Assembly (NCBI RefSeq): GCF_000336815.1
Contig: NZ_AOLG01000056.1
Location: 62,525-126,524 of the forward strand
Length of the DNA stretch: 64,000 nucleotides
DNA from: Haloferax prahovense DSM 18310
Lineage (GTDB): Archaea > Halobacteriota > Halobacteria > Halobacteriales > Haloferacaceae
Reading direction: 5' to 3'
A program made the position numbers and the translations under genes. Under the pieces are notes generated by a model, which had not been told where the DNA came from, made no database searches, and worked only from the letters and a program-made list of their open reading frames with translations. This document shows, piece by piece, positions 16,135 to 25,612 of this stretch. The stretch's first letter is position 1; the number at the start of each line of letters is the position of its first letter.

Positions 16135-19100
16135 TCATCCTCGCATCGCCAAGACGTACGCGACGCCGGTGAGGCCGGCCCACGCGACACCCGCGGCGAG
16201 GCCGACGCCGATCAGCGAAGCGGTGCCGACGAGGCCGCCGATGAGCCAGACGAGGACGGCCGCGCCCGCCAACAGCTGTATTCGAAGGCCGCTCACCGGG
16301 GGCGACCGACGCTGAAGGGTCAGCGCCATCCCGTAGCCGCCGAGACCCAGCGCACCCACGTAGAGCCCGCTTCCGAGAAGCCCCCACACCGAGGCCAGTC
16401 CGCCGAGGAACCCGCCGTCGGTCGAATCGTTCGTCGGCGAGTGAGACGTGGTCGTCGCCCCCGCCGTGTTCGGCGAGGTCGCTGTCGTCACCGATGGAGT
16501 CGCTTCGGGCGGCGCGACACCAACCGTCGCCCTGACGGTGTCGCTGTCGATACCGAGCCGACTCTCGACGGCTAACCCGACGTCGAGAGGCTGTTCGCTC
16601 ATCGTGACGCTGAGTTCGGGGGTCGACTGCACCGCTCGCTCGGTCCCGTTCACGAAGAAGTGATAGCGACCGACTGGGGAGGTGTCGCTCGTCGAGCCGG
16701 CCCCGGACAGTCGGAGTTCGTCCGCGGCTGTCGCTGTCGCCGGGGCGTCGATTCGGGCAGTCGGCCGAGTGTACAACTCGTCGGGTGCTGCGGTTCGGAA
16801 CGGCGTGAAATCGACCCAGCCGCGCTCGGTGACGACGGGGTTCCCCTCTCCGGACGGAAGAATCGACGAGTGATACGGACCGCTGGCAGCGCCCCAGTAG
16901 TTGGACTCGGCGTCGACGGTCCGAATCGGGTCCACCACGATTCGGGCGGTCGCGTTCGCGCTGACCAGCCGCTCGATGTCGACCGTCAGACCCCGGTCTT
17001 GGCCGTAGATACTGTTGTTGACGACGTGGTGGGTCCTGGTTCCCTCGCCGGCCGTTTGGACCCCGATGCCGGTCGGAAGCGCGCCGCTCACGCGACGAAT
17101 CGTCAGGGCGCTGGCTTCCGCGCTCCGCGTCTCGCTCTCGCCGTCCGTCCGTAGGACGACGACCGTGTCGTCCCAGAGCCGAGCGACCGTGAGCCGCTGT
17201 GTCAACTCGGGATTGGCGACGAGTTCTTCCAGCGGAACCGTCGACTCTGCTTGGTTGATGATCGCACCGGACGCCCCCTCCGCGACGTACACCCCCGTTC
17301 CCGGCGTCACTCCCGAAACGGGAACCGGGTCCGCAAAGGCGTTCGTGTTGAACACGATGTCGTTGTCTCGAACGTCGGTCTCGACGACCCCGCGGACGAC
17401 GACGCCGTAGGAGTTGGCGGCGATAGTGTTGTTGGCGACCGAAAGCTCGCCGCGGTGCGTTATCGGGCTGGCGACGAGCAGCCCCGCGCCGGCGTTGTTC
17501 GCCAGTCGGTTCTCGCTGACGTTCGTCCGGTGAATAATCAGGTCCGAGCGGACCGAAACGGCGTGGCCCCCGTTATCGCGGACGGTGTTATTCCGGACGG
17601 CGACCCCGCGTGCCGCCGCTCCCGTCCGGAGCTCCAGTCCCGCTCCTCCGTTGTCCCGGACAGCGTTATCCGCCAGTGTGAGACCCGATACGACGGTCCC
17701 ATCGAGGGCGAAGCCGTCGCCGCCGTTCTCGACGAGGCGGTTCCCGCGAACGTCGCTCCCCCGCGTCAGCCAGTTATCGACGTGGACGGCGTCCCCGCCG
17801 TTACCGCGAATCGCGTTGTCGGTGAGTTGCAGATTCAGTTCGAGACTGCGAGCGGTGAGGTCGACGCCGTGGCCGACGTTGTCCGCCAGCGTGTTGTCAC
17901 GGATGGTGACCGCGCCGGGTTGCGGGAGTTGGGTCCCAGACTGGCGGATACGGATGCCGGTCTGAGCGCCGCGAACCTCGTTTCCGACCACGGTCGCCGT
18001 CGTTTCGTCGCGAGCGTCGAGTTGGATGCCGGCGTCACCGGCGGTGATTTCGTTGTGCAGCAGCGTCGTGTCGCTCCGGGCCGCACGAACCGCGATTCCG
18101 CTGCCCGCGGTCGCCGAAATCTCGTTGTTCAACAGCCAGAGCCGGCCGATGCCGTCGGCGGCGACGAAGACCCCGTTCCCGTTGATATCGCGGAACGACG
18201 ACTCGCGAACGGTGAGCTGTCGCACGCGCGTCGTAGACGCGGCGCGCTCGTCGACCGGCGACGTGACGTTTCCGACGGTGAGCGAGCCCCGAACGCCGTC
18301 CGAGAGCTGTGAGACTGTCCCCTTGCGGAGGTCGACCGCAACGGGATAGAACCCGCGTGTCTCCGGGTTGACGACGTCCTCGTACTCCACGAGGAGTCGG
18401 CCGTCGCTCGGAATGCTGACCGGCCTCGACAGCGAGATTCGCACGCGACCGTCCCGCGCCGAGACGTCCGTGACGAACGAGTCGAACGACCGCTCTATCG
18501 TTCCGTTTCGGTTGCTATCGAGACCGATGCGTTCGATGCTCTCCGCGTCGACGTCGTCGACGGAGCCGGCATCGGCGTACCGGAGTTCCACCGCGTCGAA
18601 GGTCACACCGACGCCGGCATCGAGCGACAGCGTGTGGACCGACCGCTCTTCGCGCTCCGCGGGTGACGCCGTAATCGAGGTCTCGCCGGTCGCGCCCGAC
18701 AGGGGCGTCGCCCGAATCGCGTGCCCGTCGATGCGTCGGAACGCCGACCGCTCGATGGTGATCCGCGGCGTCTCCGCGGCGTCGTCGACAGACAGCCCGG
18801 CCTTCGAGAAGTCTCGGAACGTCGAGTCGGTAATCGTAATCGACCCGTCTGCGCGGGACACGGTGACGCCGCTCGTCCCGCCCTGCAGGGTCGTGTTGCG
18901 CACGACGAGTCGGGACTCACTCGTCCCGTTGTAGCGGATGCTCGCCCACCGGCGGTCGGCCGCGGCACCCGCGGACCGCGAAACCGTCACCGGTCGGGCC
19001 GCCGTGCCGTCGACGACGAGTGAGCCGTCGACGGAGAGCGTGATTCCCTCGGCGAGTTGAACGTCGGTCCCGGGTCGTATCGTCAGCGTCGTCCCGGGGT

Positions 19101-19308
19101 CGATGTGGACGCTCTGGATGATTCGGTAGGGGCCATCCTCCGGCGTCCACGTCGTGTCCGCGGCGATGTCCGATTCCACGAACGTCGTGCTGGTCTCGTT
19201 TTCGACGGCCGCGACCGGGCCGGCGAGGGGGACGAACAGCGCCGCGACGACGAGTACGACGAGCGCCTGTCGAGTCCGAGTGAGATGGGAGGGAGTAGAG
19301 AACGTCAT
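16135..19308 (-). CDS. Secreted right-handed beta-helix repeat protein with membrane-anchored C-terminus
   Basis: Exported protein of 1057 aa. A signal peptide (TRQALVVLVVAALFVPLAG, ending near AVA) is followed by many parallel beta-helix repeats of the NosD/pectate-lyase type, recognisable as recurrent 'NNTVRDNGGHAV'-like units between about residues 80 and 770. A Thr/Ser-rich spacer (TTATSPNTAGATTTSH) follows, then three C-terminal hydrophobic helices. No PGF-CTERM motif is present. A carbohydrate-binding, lyase or adhesin role on the cell surface is likely; catalysis cannot be judged. The start is ATG at 19308; an in-frame upstream extension lacks a signal peptide. CTTATACC (19325-19333) is the TATA candidate. 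Confidence 0.85.
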   Translation of the reverse strand: MTFSTPSHLTRTRQALVVLVVAALFVPLAGPVAAVENETSTTFVESDIAADTTWTPEDGPYRIIQSVHIDPGTTLTIRPGTDVQLAEGITLSVDGSLVVDGTAARPVTVSRSAGAAADRRWASIRYNGTSESRLVVRNTTLQGGTSGVTVSRADGSITITDSTFRDFSKAGLSVDDAAETPRITIERSAFRRIDGHAIRATPLSGATGETSITASPAEREERSVHTLSLDAGVGVTFDAVELRYADAGSVDDVDAESIERIGLDSNRNGTIERSFDSFVTDVSARDGRVRISLSRPVSIPSDGRLLVEYEDVVNPETRGFYPVAVDLRKGTVSQLSDGVRGSLTVGNVTSPVDERAASTTRVRQLTVRESSFRDINGNGVFVAADGIGRLWLLNNEISATAGSGIAVRAARSDTTLLHNEITAGDAGIQLDARDETTATVVGNEVRGAQTGIRIRQSGTQLPQPGAVTIRDNTLADNVGHGVDLTARSLELNLQLTDNAIRGNGGDAVHVDNWLTRGSDVRGNRLVENGGDGFALDGTVVSGLTLADNAVRDNGGAGLELRTGAAARGVAVRNNTVRDNGGHAVSVRSDLIIHRTNVSENRLANNAGAGLLVASPITHRGELSVANNTIAANSYGVVVRGVVETDVRDNDIVFNTNAFADPVPVSGVTPGTGVYVAEGASGAIINQAESTVPLEELVANPELTQRLTVARLWDDTVVVLRTDGESETRSAEASALTIRRVSGALPTGIGVQTAGEGTRTHHVVNNSIYGQDRGLTVDIERLVSANATARIVVDPIRTVDAESNYWGAASGPYHSSILPSGEGNPVVTERGWVDFTPFRTAAPDELYTRPTARIDAPATATAADELRLSGAGSTSDTSPVGRYHFFVNGTERAVQSTPELSVTMSEQPLDVGLAVESRLGIDSDTVRATVGVAPPEATPSVTTATSPNTAGATTTSHSPTNDSTDGGFLGGLASVWGLLGSGLYVGALGLGGYGMALTLQRRSPPVSGLRIQLLAGAAVLVWLIGGLVGTASLIGVGLAAGVAWAGLTGVAYVLAMRG

Positions 19309-19883
19309 GCGTCGGTCGAAGATACGGTATAAGTGCCTTCCGCGTGATATAAATGAAGTGGTACTCGGCTCTGAAATCGACGGCGGTCTGCCAGCGGGCG
19401 TCACGACCTAACGTTCACGCGACGAGACGCCGACCGTGACTCGAATCATTGGCTGAGTAGATAATAAAATAATATTGAACTTACCTCGTAAATATAAGAA
19501 TAACAACCTATTTTCGAGACCACCGGCGAGACAGCGAACGCGAACAGTACCAGGCGCTTGGTGACGAGCGCACGCAGACAAGAACGCTCTCAGCTTGCGA
19601 GTGAGATCGCATGGCGAGCGAAGAAGTAGTGGGCGAGAAATAGGGATAGTATAGAATAGAAGGCATATATCGTCCCAATCGCCTATTATGAACGTAGAAC
19701 GTACAAAATACGAAATCTATAATCTGTCGTAGAGCACGTCTCAACGATATATGAGAGAGTGTGAGGGAACGGCCCGGGATGTCTTAGAGTAACTGCCTTA
19801 TATCACAAAATATTTATAAATTTAACAGAATGAATCTATTTCGTATATGTTATTTAAATCAACATGAAATGGGTTCCAAGACA
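19309..19883. other. AT-rich intergenic region
   Basis: About 575 bp with no supported gene. The first 60 bp carry the promoter of the leftward beta-helix gene. The remainder is AT-rich with several A/T runs and leads into the PATE-like element at 19884. Confidence 0.5.
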
Positions 19884-20036
19884 CCAGAACGCTGTGCGTT
19901 CTGGGAGCGCCTATCAGGTGTTCGCGGTCCAGCACTACGTGACCGGGTGTCCACTCGCAAAGCGTCTCGTCAACGCTGTACAGTTCTCGTACACAATTCG
20001 GTAGCAAGCCTACAAGCCCACGACTTCAGTCGTGGG
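19884..20036 (+). mobile_element. PATE-like non-autonomous IS200/IS605 remnant
   Basis: The left hairpin CCAGAACGC-TGT-GCGTTCTGG is at 19884-19904 and the right hairpin CCCACGACT-TC-AGTCGTGGG at 20017-20036, with about 110 bp of non-coding sequence between. The right hairpin is the terminal palindrome typical of haloarchaeal IS200/IS605 (IS1341-type) elements and encodes the familiar KPTTSVVG end. No transposase is present. A second, imperfect right-end copy lies at 51752-51767. Confidence 0.7.
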
Positions 20037-21594
20037 TCGCTGACTCGCTGACCTCGAAGTACTCGAAGTCGCAGTACCCACCGTCGACCGCAGATTCGCT
20101 CGACTGCGCGACGAACAAACCGATTTTGGCACCGATCCAGCGTCCCTGCTGGGCTTGGAACGGCTCTCCAATCGACTCGAAGCCGGCATCGTCGGTCGCG
20201 TACGCGAACTGGACGCGCCCCCCGTCTTCGACAGTCGCCCGCAGTCGTGCGGACGAGCCCCGGAGGGGTACTCGTTCAACGACCGTGTCAAGGTCACCCT
20301 CTGATGGGCTGGTGTTACGAGCCTGTATCAGATTGACTCCGTCCGTGGTCTTACGGACACTGAGGTAGGCGTACTCGGAGCCCATGACGAGAAGCCCTCC
20401 GTGTCCGGTTCCTTCTTCGAGGCCGCACCGGACTTCCGTCGTCGCCGTGAACGCCGGGGCGGGGAACTTCTGGAGGAGGAGGCTCGGGACGGACCACAGA
20501 TTCTCAGACGCATCGACACGCTGTTGGAATAAACGGAGTGCGTCGGGGCGGTCAGTAAGCGAGTGCCAACCGAACTTCGGGTTCCCGTGCCACTGCCACT
20601 GGAGCCCTAAGCGGGCCGCTTCGAAGTCGTCGGAGGTCTGCGGGACCATCGTCGGAAGCGTCTCAGCGGCGACGTCGGGCTTTTCGTGCGTTCGGACCGG
20701 CTCGCCGGTCCCATCGCCGTCCTCGTCGCGACCGATGACGGGCCACCCGTCGGCCCAAGCGACCGGCTGGAGGTGGACGATGCGGCCGTACGGGTCGACC
20801 TCTTGGAAGTGAACGAACCAGTCCTCGCCGCTGTCCAAGCCCACCAGTGCTCCCTGGTGCGGCCCGTTAATCGGTGTCTCCCCCTGGGCGAGGACGATTC
20901 GGTCGTCGTACGGGCCGTAGATGTCGTCCGAGCGCAGGACCGTCTGCCACCCATCGCTAACGCCGCCGGCGGGCGCGAAGATGTAATAACTCCCGCCCCG
21001 CTTGTACAGCTTTGGCCCCTCGATTGTCGGGTGGTCGTCGTGGCCGTCGAACACCTGTCGGCTTTCGCCGGTGATGTGTGTCCCGTCGGGTGCCATCGGG
21101 GCGATGTTGAGCACGCTGTTGAATCCGGCACGGCTCTTCGCGAACGCGTGAGCGAGATACGCGTTCCCGTCGTCGTCCCACAGCGGTGCCGTGTCGATCC
21201 ACCCCTCGACCTCGTGCACGAGCGTCAGATCGGACCACCGACCCCGGGGGTCGTCGGTCTTGGTCATGTAGACGCCGCGGTCGGGGTCGCCGTAGAAGAT
21301 GTAGAACGTCCCCTCGTGGTAGTTGATCGAGGGCGCCCAGACACCGTTCCCGTGCTGCGGACGGTCGAAATCTGGTGGTAACTCGTCGATGGCGTGATTG
21401 ATGAGTCGCCAGTTCACGAGGTCGCGCGAGTGGAGTATCGGAAGCCCCGGGACGGCGTTGAAGCTCGAAGCGGTCATGAAGAAGTCATCACCCACGCGAA
21501 CCACGTCGGGGTCGGAGTAATCCGCGTAGATGATCGGGTTCCGATACCGGCCGTCGTCGAGGGTCGGTCCCCAGACTGCTGCGGTGTGTTTCAT
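20026..21594 (-). CDS. Glycoside hydrolase family 43 (beta-xylosidase/arabinofuranosidase type)
   Basis: Enzyme of 522 aa. An N-terminal five-blade beta-propeller has the catalytic-base Asp in YSDPDV (near residue 28), VWAPS, and the general-acid Glu in IEGPKLY (near 190). A C-terminal GH43_C2 jelly-roll domain (about 330-515) follows. No signal peptide is seen, so action is probably cytoplasmic on imported oligosaccharides. ATG at 21594 is preferred to 21618 because TTTATTCAT lies about 28-36 bp upstream. The final codons Thr-His-Asp and the TGA stop lie inside the terminal hairpin of the PATE element, so the native 3' end was replaced. Confidence 0.9.
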   Translation of the reverse strand: MKHTAAVWGPTLDDGRYRNPIIYADYSDPDVVRVGDDFFMTASSFNAVPGLPILHSRDLVNWRLINHAIDELPPDFDRPQHGNGVWAPSINYHEGTFYIFYGDPDRGVYMTKTDDPRGRWSDLTLVHEVEGWIDTAPLWDDDGNAYLAHAFAKSRAGFNSVLNIAPMAPDGTHITGESRQVFDGHDDHPTIEGPKLYKRGGSYYIFAPAGGVSDGWQTVLRSDDIYGPYDDRIVLAQGETPINGPHQGALVGLDSGEDWFVHFQEVDPYGRIVHLQPVAWADGWPVIGRDEDGDGTGEPVRTHEKPDVAAETLPTMVPQTSDDFEAARLGLQWQWHGNPKFGWHSLTDRPDALRLFQQRVDASENLWSVPSLLLQKFPAPAFTATTEVRCGLEEGTGHGGLLVMGSEYAYLSVRKTTDGVNLIQARNTSPSEGDLDTVVERVPLRGSSARLRATVEDGGRVQFAYATDDAGFESIGEPFQAQQGRWIGAKIGLFVAQSSESAVDGGYCDFEYFEVSESATHD

Positions 21595-21765
21595 GATAGC
21601 TGACAACAAGTAACGCATGAATAAACGTTGTGTTCAGGTCTCTCGATTGCACGGCGTTGAACGCTCTCACCAGACATTCGGTACTGGGGGCATCGGGTGG
21701 TTGACGACGGACGCGTCCCGCGTGAGACGAACCATATCGAGTTGCAGTCGACGAACCCGCCGCGA

Positions 21766-22264
21766 CGAGACCGCCGGTATCAATCAGTTTCTGGTCACGC
21801 TGGGACTCATCGTCGTGTTCACGAGCGGTGGCACGCAGATCGGCTTGGCGACCGGCCCGCTAGAGGCCGTGTTCGAAACGGACCTCCAGCTCTCGTCGAT
21901 TTCCCTGCTCGCACTCGGCGGCGGTGGGATTCTCTTCGGGGCGTGGATCAGAGGGCCGCGGCTCGTCCGAGCCGTCTCGAACGAATACGCCACGCTCGGG
22001 GCGAGACGGTCGATCGCCGCCCTGATTCCCACCTTCCTGATCGCACAGCTCGCAATCGTACTGGGAATCCCGATCTCGTTCAACAAAGTGATGATCGCGA
22101 GCATCGTCGGGAGTGGTCTCGCCGCCAGCTCGTCGGACGGAAGCGGCGTCTCACCGCGGAAAGTCGGCATCGCGCTCGGGTCATGGCTCGGGTCGATACC
22201 GGGTGCAGGCGTCATCAGCTACGGCCTGTACAATCTGTTGAACGCGGTTCCGGGCGTGGGGTGA
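21766..22264 (+). pseudogene. 5'-truncated inorganic phosphate (PiT) permease
   Basis: An open frame starting at 21617 encodes, from about 21766, the C-terminal half of a PiT-family permease: GLIVVFTSGGTQIGLATGPL, GILFGAWIRGPRL, IPISFNKVMIASIVGSGLA and the last helix VISYGLYNLL. The N-terminal half with its own inverted PiT repeat is missing, and residues before 21766 do not look like PiT. The break lies just after the promoter of the divergent GH43 gene, suggesting that the glycosidase segment arrived by insertion or rearrangement. Confidence 0.75.
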
Positions 22265-22588
22265 TCAGGAGACGATTTGGTCGATAATCTCTTCTTCGGC
22301 GGCCCGAGTCTTCATCTCCTCCCACGTCTCGAAATCAGTTCTGTCGGCGACGTACTCGTCGAGTCGGGCACGCGAGATGTCCCGTGCGTCGGCAACGTCG
22401 TCGAACGCCCACGGGCTCTGATCGCAGAACGCGGCAAACGAGTCGAACTCGGTGTGGTCGCGCATGAACGGTTGCGAGAAGAAGACGTCCGAGTGGACCC
22501 GGGTACCCGCTTGCAGTTCGCCGATTCGGTTGAGGGCGTTCCCGACTCGTTCCTCGAGATCCTCCAGTCCAGCAATCTGAAGGTCCAT
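22265..22588 (-). CDS. Conserved small protein of unknown function
   Basis: Acidic protein of 107 aa, predicted all-helical (MDLQIAGLEDLEERVGNAL start, DYVADRTDFETWEEMKTRAA-like C-terminus). ATG at 22588 was chosen because TTTTAC lies about 30 bp upstream on this strand. It follows RNase HI in the same direction with a gap of about 155 bp. No known domain was recognised. It abuts the PiT remnant tail to tail at 22264/22265. Confidence 0.55.
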   Translation of the reverse strand: MDLQIAGLEDLEERVGNALNRIGELQAGTRVHSDVFFSQPFMRDHTEFDSFAAFCDQSPWAFDDVADARDISRARLDEYVADRTDFETWEEMKTRAAEEEIIDQIVS

Positions 22589-22743
22589 ACCGGAGGTGAT
22601 GTCTCGATGCGGGTAAAAGCCACGACCACCCACTGGCGTCGGTTCGAAACGAGATGGCACACGATGACCGGATGGGTTGCGACTCGCACGAGCGGAATGG
22701 ACACGTCACCGACGGCAATTCGGCACACCCGCGACGAGACGAG

Positions 22744-23448
22744 CTATCCCGGCCCCAAGGCTGCGATGTCGGCACCGACTGTCGCCAGCGCATCGGCGGG
22801 GTTCGGGTCGCAGTCAGCCAGATGCGTGTACCGGTGGTTCGGAACGCTCGATAGCGCTGCGGCGATAGCCTCGCTGTACGTCTCGACGCCCGGTTCTGTC
22901 GGGTCGTTACCTCCCCAAACATCGCGAATGACTGTCATCGAGTCGATTCGGACTTCGAGGCTGTGTGGCTCGTAGCGTGACACCAGTTCGGATAGTCCGA
23001 GTTGGAGGGCGACGTACTCGGCGGTGTTGTTCCCCGTCCGAGACCCGACGGGACGGCCGAGCCGTGCGAGTTGGTTCTCTTCTGCGTCCATGATGACCGC
23101 GCCCGCGCCCGCCGGACCGGGGTTGCCGCGCGAACTGCCATCGACGTACAGGATGAACGAATCGTCGGTCGGTGCGAGGACTGGCGGGTGAGTGAGTTCC
23201 GACGACAGTAGATCATCGAGCGCACGCCGCAACTCGCCCGAGGTCGTCGCGGGGTCGAACAGGCCGCCGTAGCCGGGGACGGCGTCGTCGATGATGTCGG
23301 TGGCGGCTGCCATCTCGTAACCGACGCCCGCGAGAACCTCGTCGACGAGCGTGGCGAGCGGTGAGAGGTGCCCGGCGGGACGCGGCTCTTCGGTCACGTC
23401 GCCGACACCTTCCTCGGGTTCTCGCTCCGGTCCCTCACCACGTCGCAC
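22744..23448 (-). CDS. rnhA: Ribonuclease HI
   Basis: Protein of up to 234 aa that cleaves RNA in RNA-DNA hybrids. A haloarchaeal N-terminal helical region (about residues 25-90) precedes the RNase H fold. All four catalytic acids are visible: Asp103 (YVDGSSRGNPGPAG), Glu144 (NTAEYVAL), Asp169 (VRIDSMTV) and Asp219 (NPADALA). Two GTG starts, 23448 and 23397, are possible; the second gives 217 aa and is equally reasonable. The enzyme is intact although flanked by decayed genes. Confidence 0.88.
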   Translation of the reverse strand: MRRGEGPEREPEEGVGDVTEEPRPAGHLSPLATLVDEVLAGVGYEMAAATDIIDDAVPGYGGLFDPATTSGELRRALDDLLSSELTHPPVLAPTDDSFILYVDGSSRGNPGPAGAGAVIMDAEENQLARLGRPVGSRTGNNTAEYVALQLGLSELVSRYEPHSLEVRIDSMTVIRDVWGGNDPTEPGVETYSEAIAAALSSVPNHRYTHLADCDPNPADALATVGADIAALGPG

Positions 23449-23587
23449 CTCGCTGCTCTCGCAAGCTCGTCGAACAGCTGCATATCAGCACTCGGTCGTC
23501 GAACGAGATAATTCCTTCAGGTTGGTTGGCGAGGGACGTCGGTAAGACACCCTCCTCGGGTGGAACAGCGATGGCACTTCACCAGAC

Positions 23588-24310
23588 GGCACTGTCTAGT
23601 TAAAGAAGAAGCCTCACGTCTGGTTCGCACCTCGCCGGACCGAAGGGCCCGCGGACTCGTCGGGGTCGGACAGCTTCCGAGACACCGAAATGCACTACGT
23701 TCTGTGGACACCGCTCGGGGCGTTTGTCGTCCACCTCTACGGGATCGCGTATCTACTGAGAGAAACGACACAACTGCCTCGAACTCTCGACATAGAACAC
23801 TCTCATCAAGCAGTCTATCGATAGCATTCGTTCTGTCAGAAACATATCTCAAACCGCCTGAGCAAACGCCAAATTGGGTTGTGTCGAGGAGGCTGCTGTC
23901 GGAATCGATCACAGACTGTCTTGATTATATTATACAATATATTTGGAGATCCAATTCTCGGCGCCGAGTCATTGTTCCGACATAGGGCCGACCCAACGGC
24001 TGCGTTTCGCCATCGCCTCTCGGAGAAACACGATATCTCGAGCGCTGTGCTTCTCGGTGAGCATGACGAATAACGAACTTCAATCTCCCTATTAGAATTA
24101 AGCGATCGGCTTGCTCCACTAGGTGGAATCTCATCAAGACGTTGCTCCATGTCCTCGAAATTCGAGTCGGTTGCGTCCATCACTCGTAGGTGGGCAGTCG
24201 TTGGAGCGCCCATATTAATTCAAAAATACACAATACTATAACAGCCAACGACCGCATCAATCGTCCAACTGACGAACGTCGGCCGAGGTGTTCACTAACG
24301 AAACAGTACT
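23588..24310 (+). mobile_element. Decayed IS6-type insertion sequence
   Basis: The left end GGCACTGTCTAGTTAA (23588-23603) matches the inverse of the right end at 55125-55140. The other edge reads CTAACGAAACAGTACT near 24296-24310, a mutated terminus. Between them are transposase scraps on the plus strand: FRHRLSEKHDISSAVLLGE (near 24007-24065) and a degraded copy, around 24120-24200, of the segment seen as KWFHTLKIRVDR at 54960. Frames are broken throughout; the length of about 720 bp fits a whole decayed element. Confidence 0.6.
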
Positions 24311-24517
24311 ATGTCAAGAAACAGCCTTGTGTCGAATATGTCACAATATGAAAACGAGACGATGTCCCATCGGTTTTGGGGGTGGGTCCCTCAACTGCAA
24401 CCTGTGTTGGCGTCGTCTCAGGCGGGTCGTGAGCGCGGGCAACCACGACAAACACTCGAGAACGTGCGACAGCCACCTCGTATCTCTCGTCTCGGCCGCT
24501 CAGTCGGTGAACCGTGG

Positions 24518-25474
24518 TCAACGGCTGATACCACCGCCGGACTGCTCGCGTACGCGCTTGACCTCTTCGGGGGTGACGACGGCCAAGTCGCCGTCCAGCG
24601 TTCGCTTGAGGGCCGCCGTCGCGGCACCCGTTTCGAGCGCGTCGGGGACGGGGTCACCGCGAATCCGCGAGGCGAGATAGCCGCCGACGAACGCGTCGCC
24701 CGTACCAATCGGGTCGACCGTCTCGGTTTCGAACGCACCCTGCTCGTACGTCTCGCCGCCGGCGCGGGCGAGTGCGCCCTCGTCGCCGCGCGTGACGACC
24801 ACCGTCTCGAAGCCGAACTCCGCTTCGAGCGACGCCGCAATCGCGGCCGCGTCGCAGTCGCGTCCGAGAACGGTTCGGGCGTCGCGCGCCGCGACGACGA
24901 GCACGTCGACGAGCGGAAAGAGCGGTTCGAGCGTCTCGCGTGCCGCTTCGGGACTCCAGAGCTTCGACCGATAGTTCAGGTCGAACGCGGTGGTCGCCCC
25001 CGCGCTCCGCGCGGCGTCGAGAAGCGAGCGCGTCGTCGCTTCCAACTGGTCGGACAGCGCGGGCGTGATACCGCTCGTGTAGTAGTAGGTGGCGTCTTCG
25101 AGGAGGCGCGTCGAGAGTTCGTCGGGCGTCGCAGTCGTCACCGCGGCGTCCGCCCGGTCGTAGATGACCGACGTGCCACGCGGTTCGACGCCGTGTTCGA
25201 GGTAGTACGTCCCCTGTCGGTGGTCGTCGCTCCAGACGACCGCGGGTTCGACGCCGTGTCGACGTACGTCGGTCGCGACCCGGCGGCCGAGCGCTGAGTC
25301 GGGAAGTTTCGACAGCCACGCGGCGTCAGCTCCGAGCCTGCTGGCCGCGATGGCGACGTTCGACTCCGCCCCGGCGGTGCTGAACCACAGGGTGTCGCTC
25401 GTCTCCAAGCGGCGTCCTCTCGGAGGTGACAGGCGGACCATCGTCTCGCCGAACGTCACCAGTTCAGGCGTCAC
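24518..25474 (-). CDS. 2-keto-3-deoxygluconate kinase (PfkB family)
   Basis: Sugar kinase of 318 aa phosphorylating KDG to KDPG. PfkB features are the N-terminal [15 protein letters not shown], GGxE-like TAGAESNVA, and the C-terminal anion-hole/catalytic motif [12 protein letters not shown] containing the catalytic Asp. GTG at 25474 is chosen because kinases of this family begin within a few residues of the first beta strand; ATG at 25531 would add 19 residues. Divergent from KDPG aldolase, so the two share a 138-bp control region. This gives steps 2 and 3 of the pathway fed by uxuA. Confidence 0.9.
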   Translation of the reverse strand: MTPELVTFGETMVRLSPPRGRRLETSDTLWFSTAGAESNVAIAASRLGADAAWLSKLPDSALGRRVATDVRRHGVEPAVVWSDDHRQGTYYLEHGVEPRGTSVIYDRADAAVTTATPDELSTRLLEDATYYYTSGITPALSDQLEATTRSLLDAARSAGATTAFDLNYRSKLWSPEAARETLEPLFPLVDVLVVAARDARTVLGRDCDAAAIAASLEAEFGFETVVVTRGDEGALARAGGETYEQGAFETETVDPIGTGDAFVGGYLASRIRGDPVPDALETGAATAALKRTLDGDLAVVTPEEVKRVREQSGGGISR

Positions 25475-25612
25475 AGTATCCACTCCGTCGGGTCGAGTCT
25501 TGCATACTCGAACGTCGCGGAGTCGCGCCATAAGGACTCCGCTCTCGACGATGTTTGCTCGCGGCAGTCGCCGGACCCCGAAGGTTAAGCCGTGGGTCGT
25601 CCTGCTACGGGT
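25475..25612. promoter_or_regulatory. Divergent promoter region, KDG kinase / KDPG aldolase
   Basis: Contains an inverted repeat GCGGAGT-N12-ACTCCGC (25517-25542) between the two start codons. A TATA-like GGTTAAG (about 25583-25589) lies 24-30 bp before the aldolase ATG at 25613, fitting a leaderless transcript. The repeat may be an operator shared by both genes. Confidence 0.45.

Noticed and set aside
15949..16575. 208-aa plus-strand frame
   Set aside because: Arg/His-rich composition and overlap with the C-terminus of the beta-helix protein gene on the other strand mark it as a shadow.
19822..20051. Short frames across the PATE-like element
   Set aside because: They are explained by the element's hairpins and the IS end; no TnpA or TnpB catalytic motif is present.
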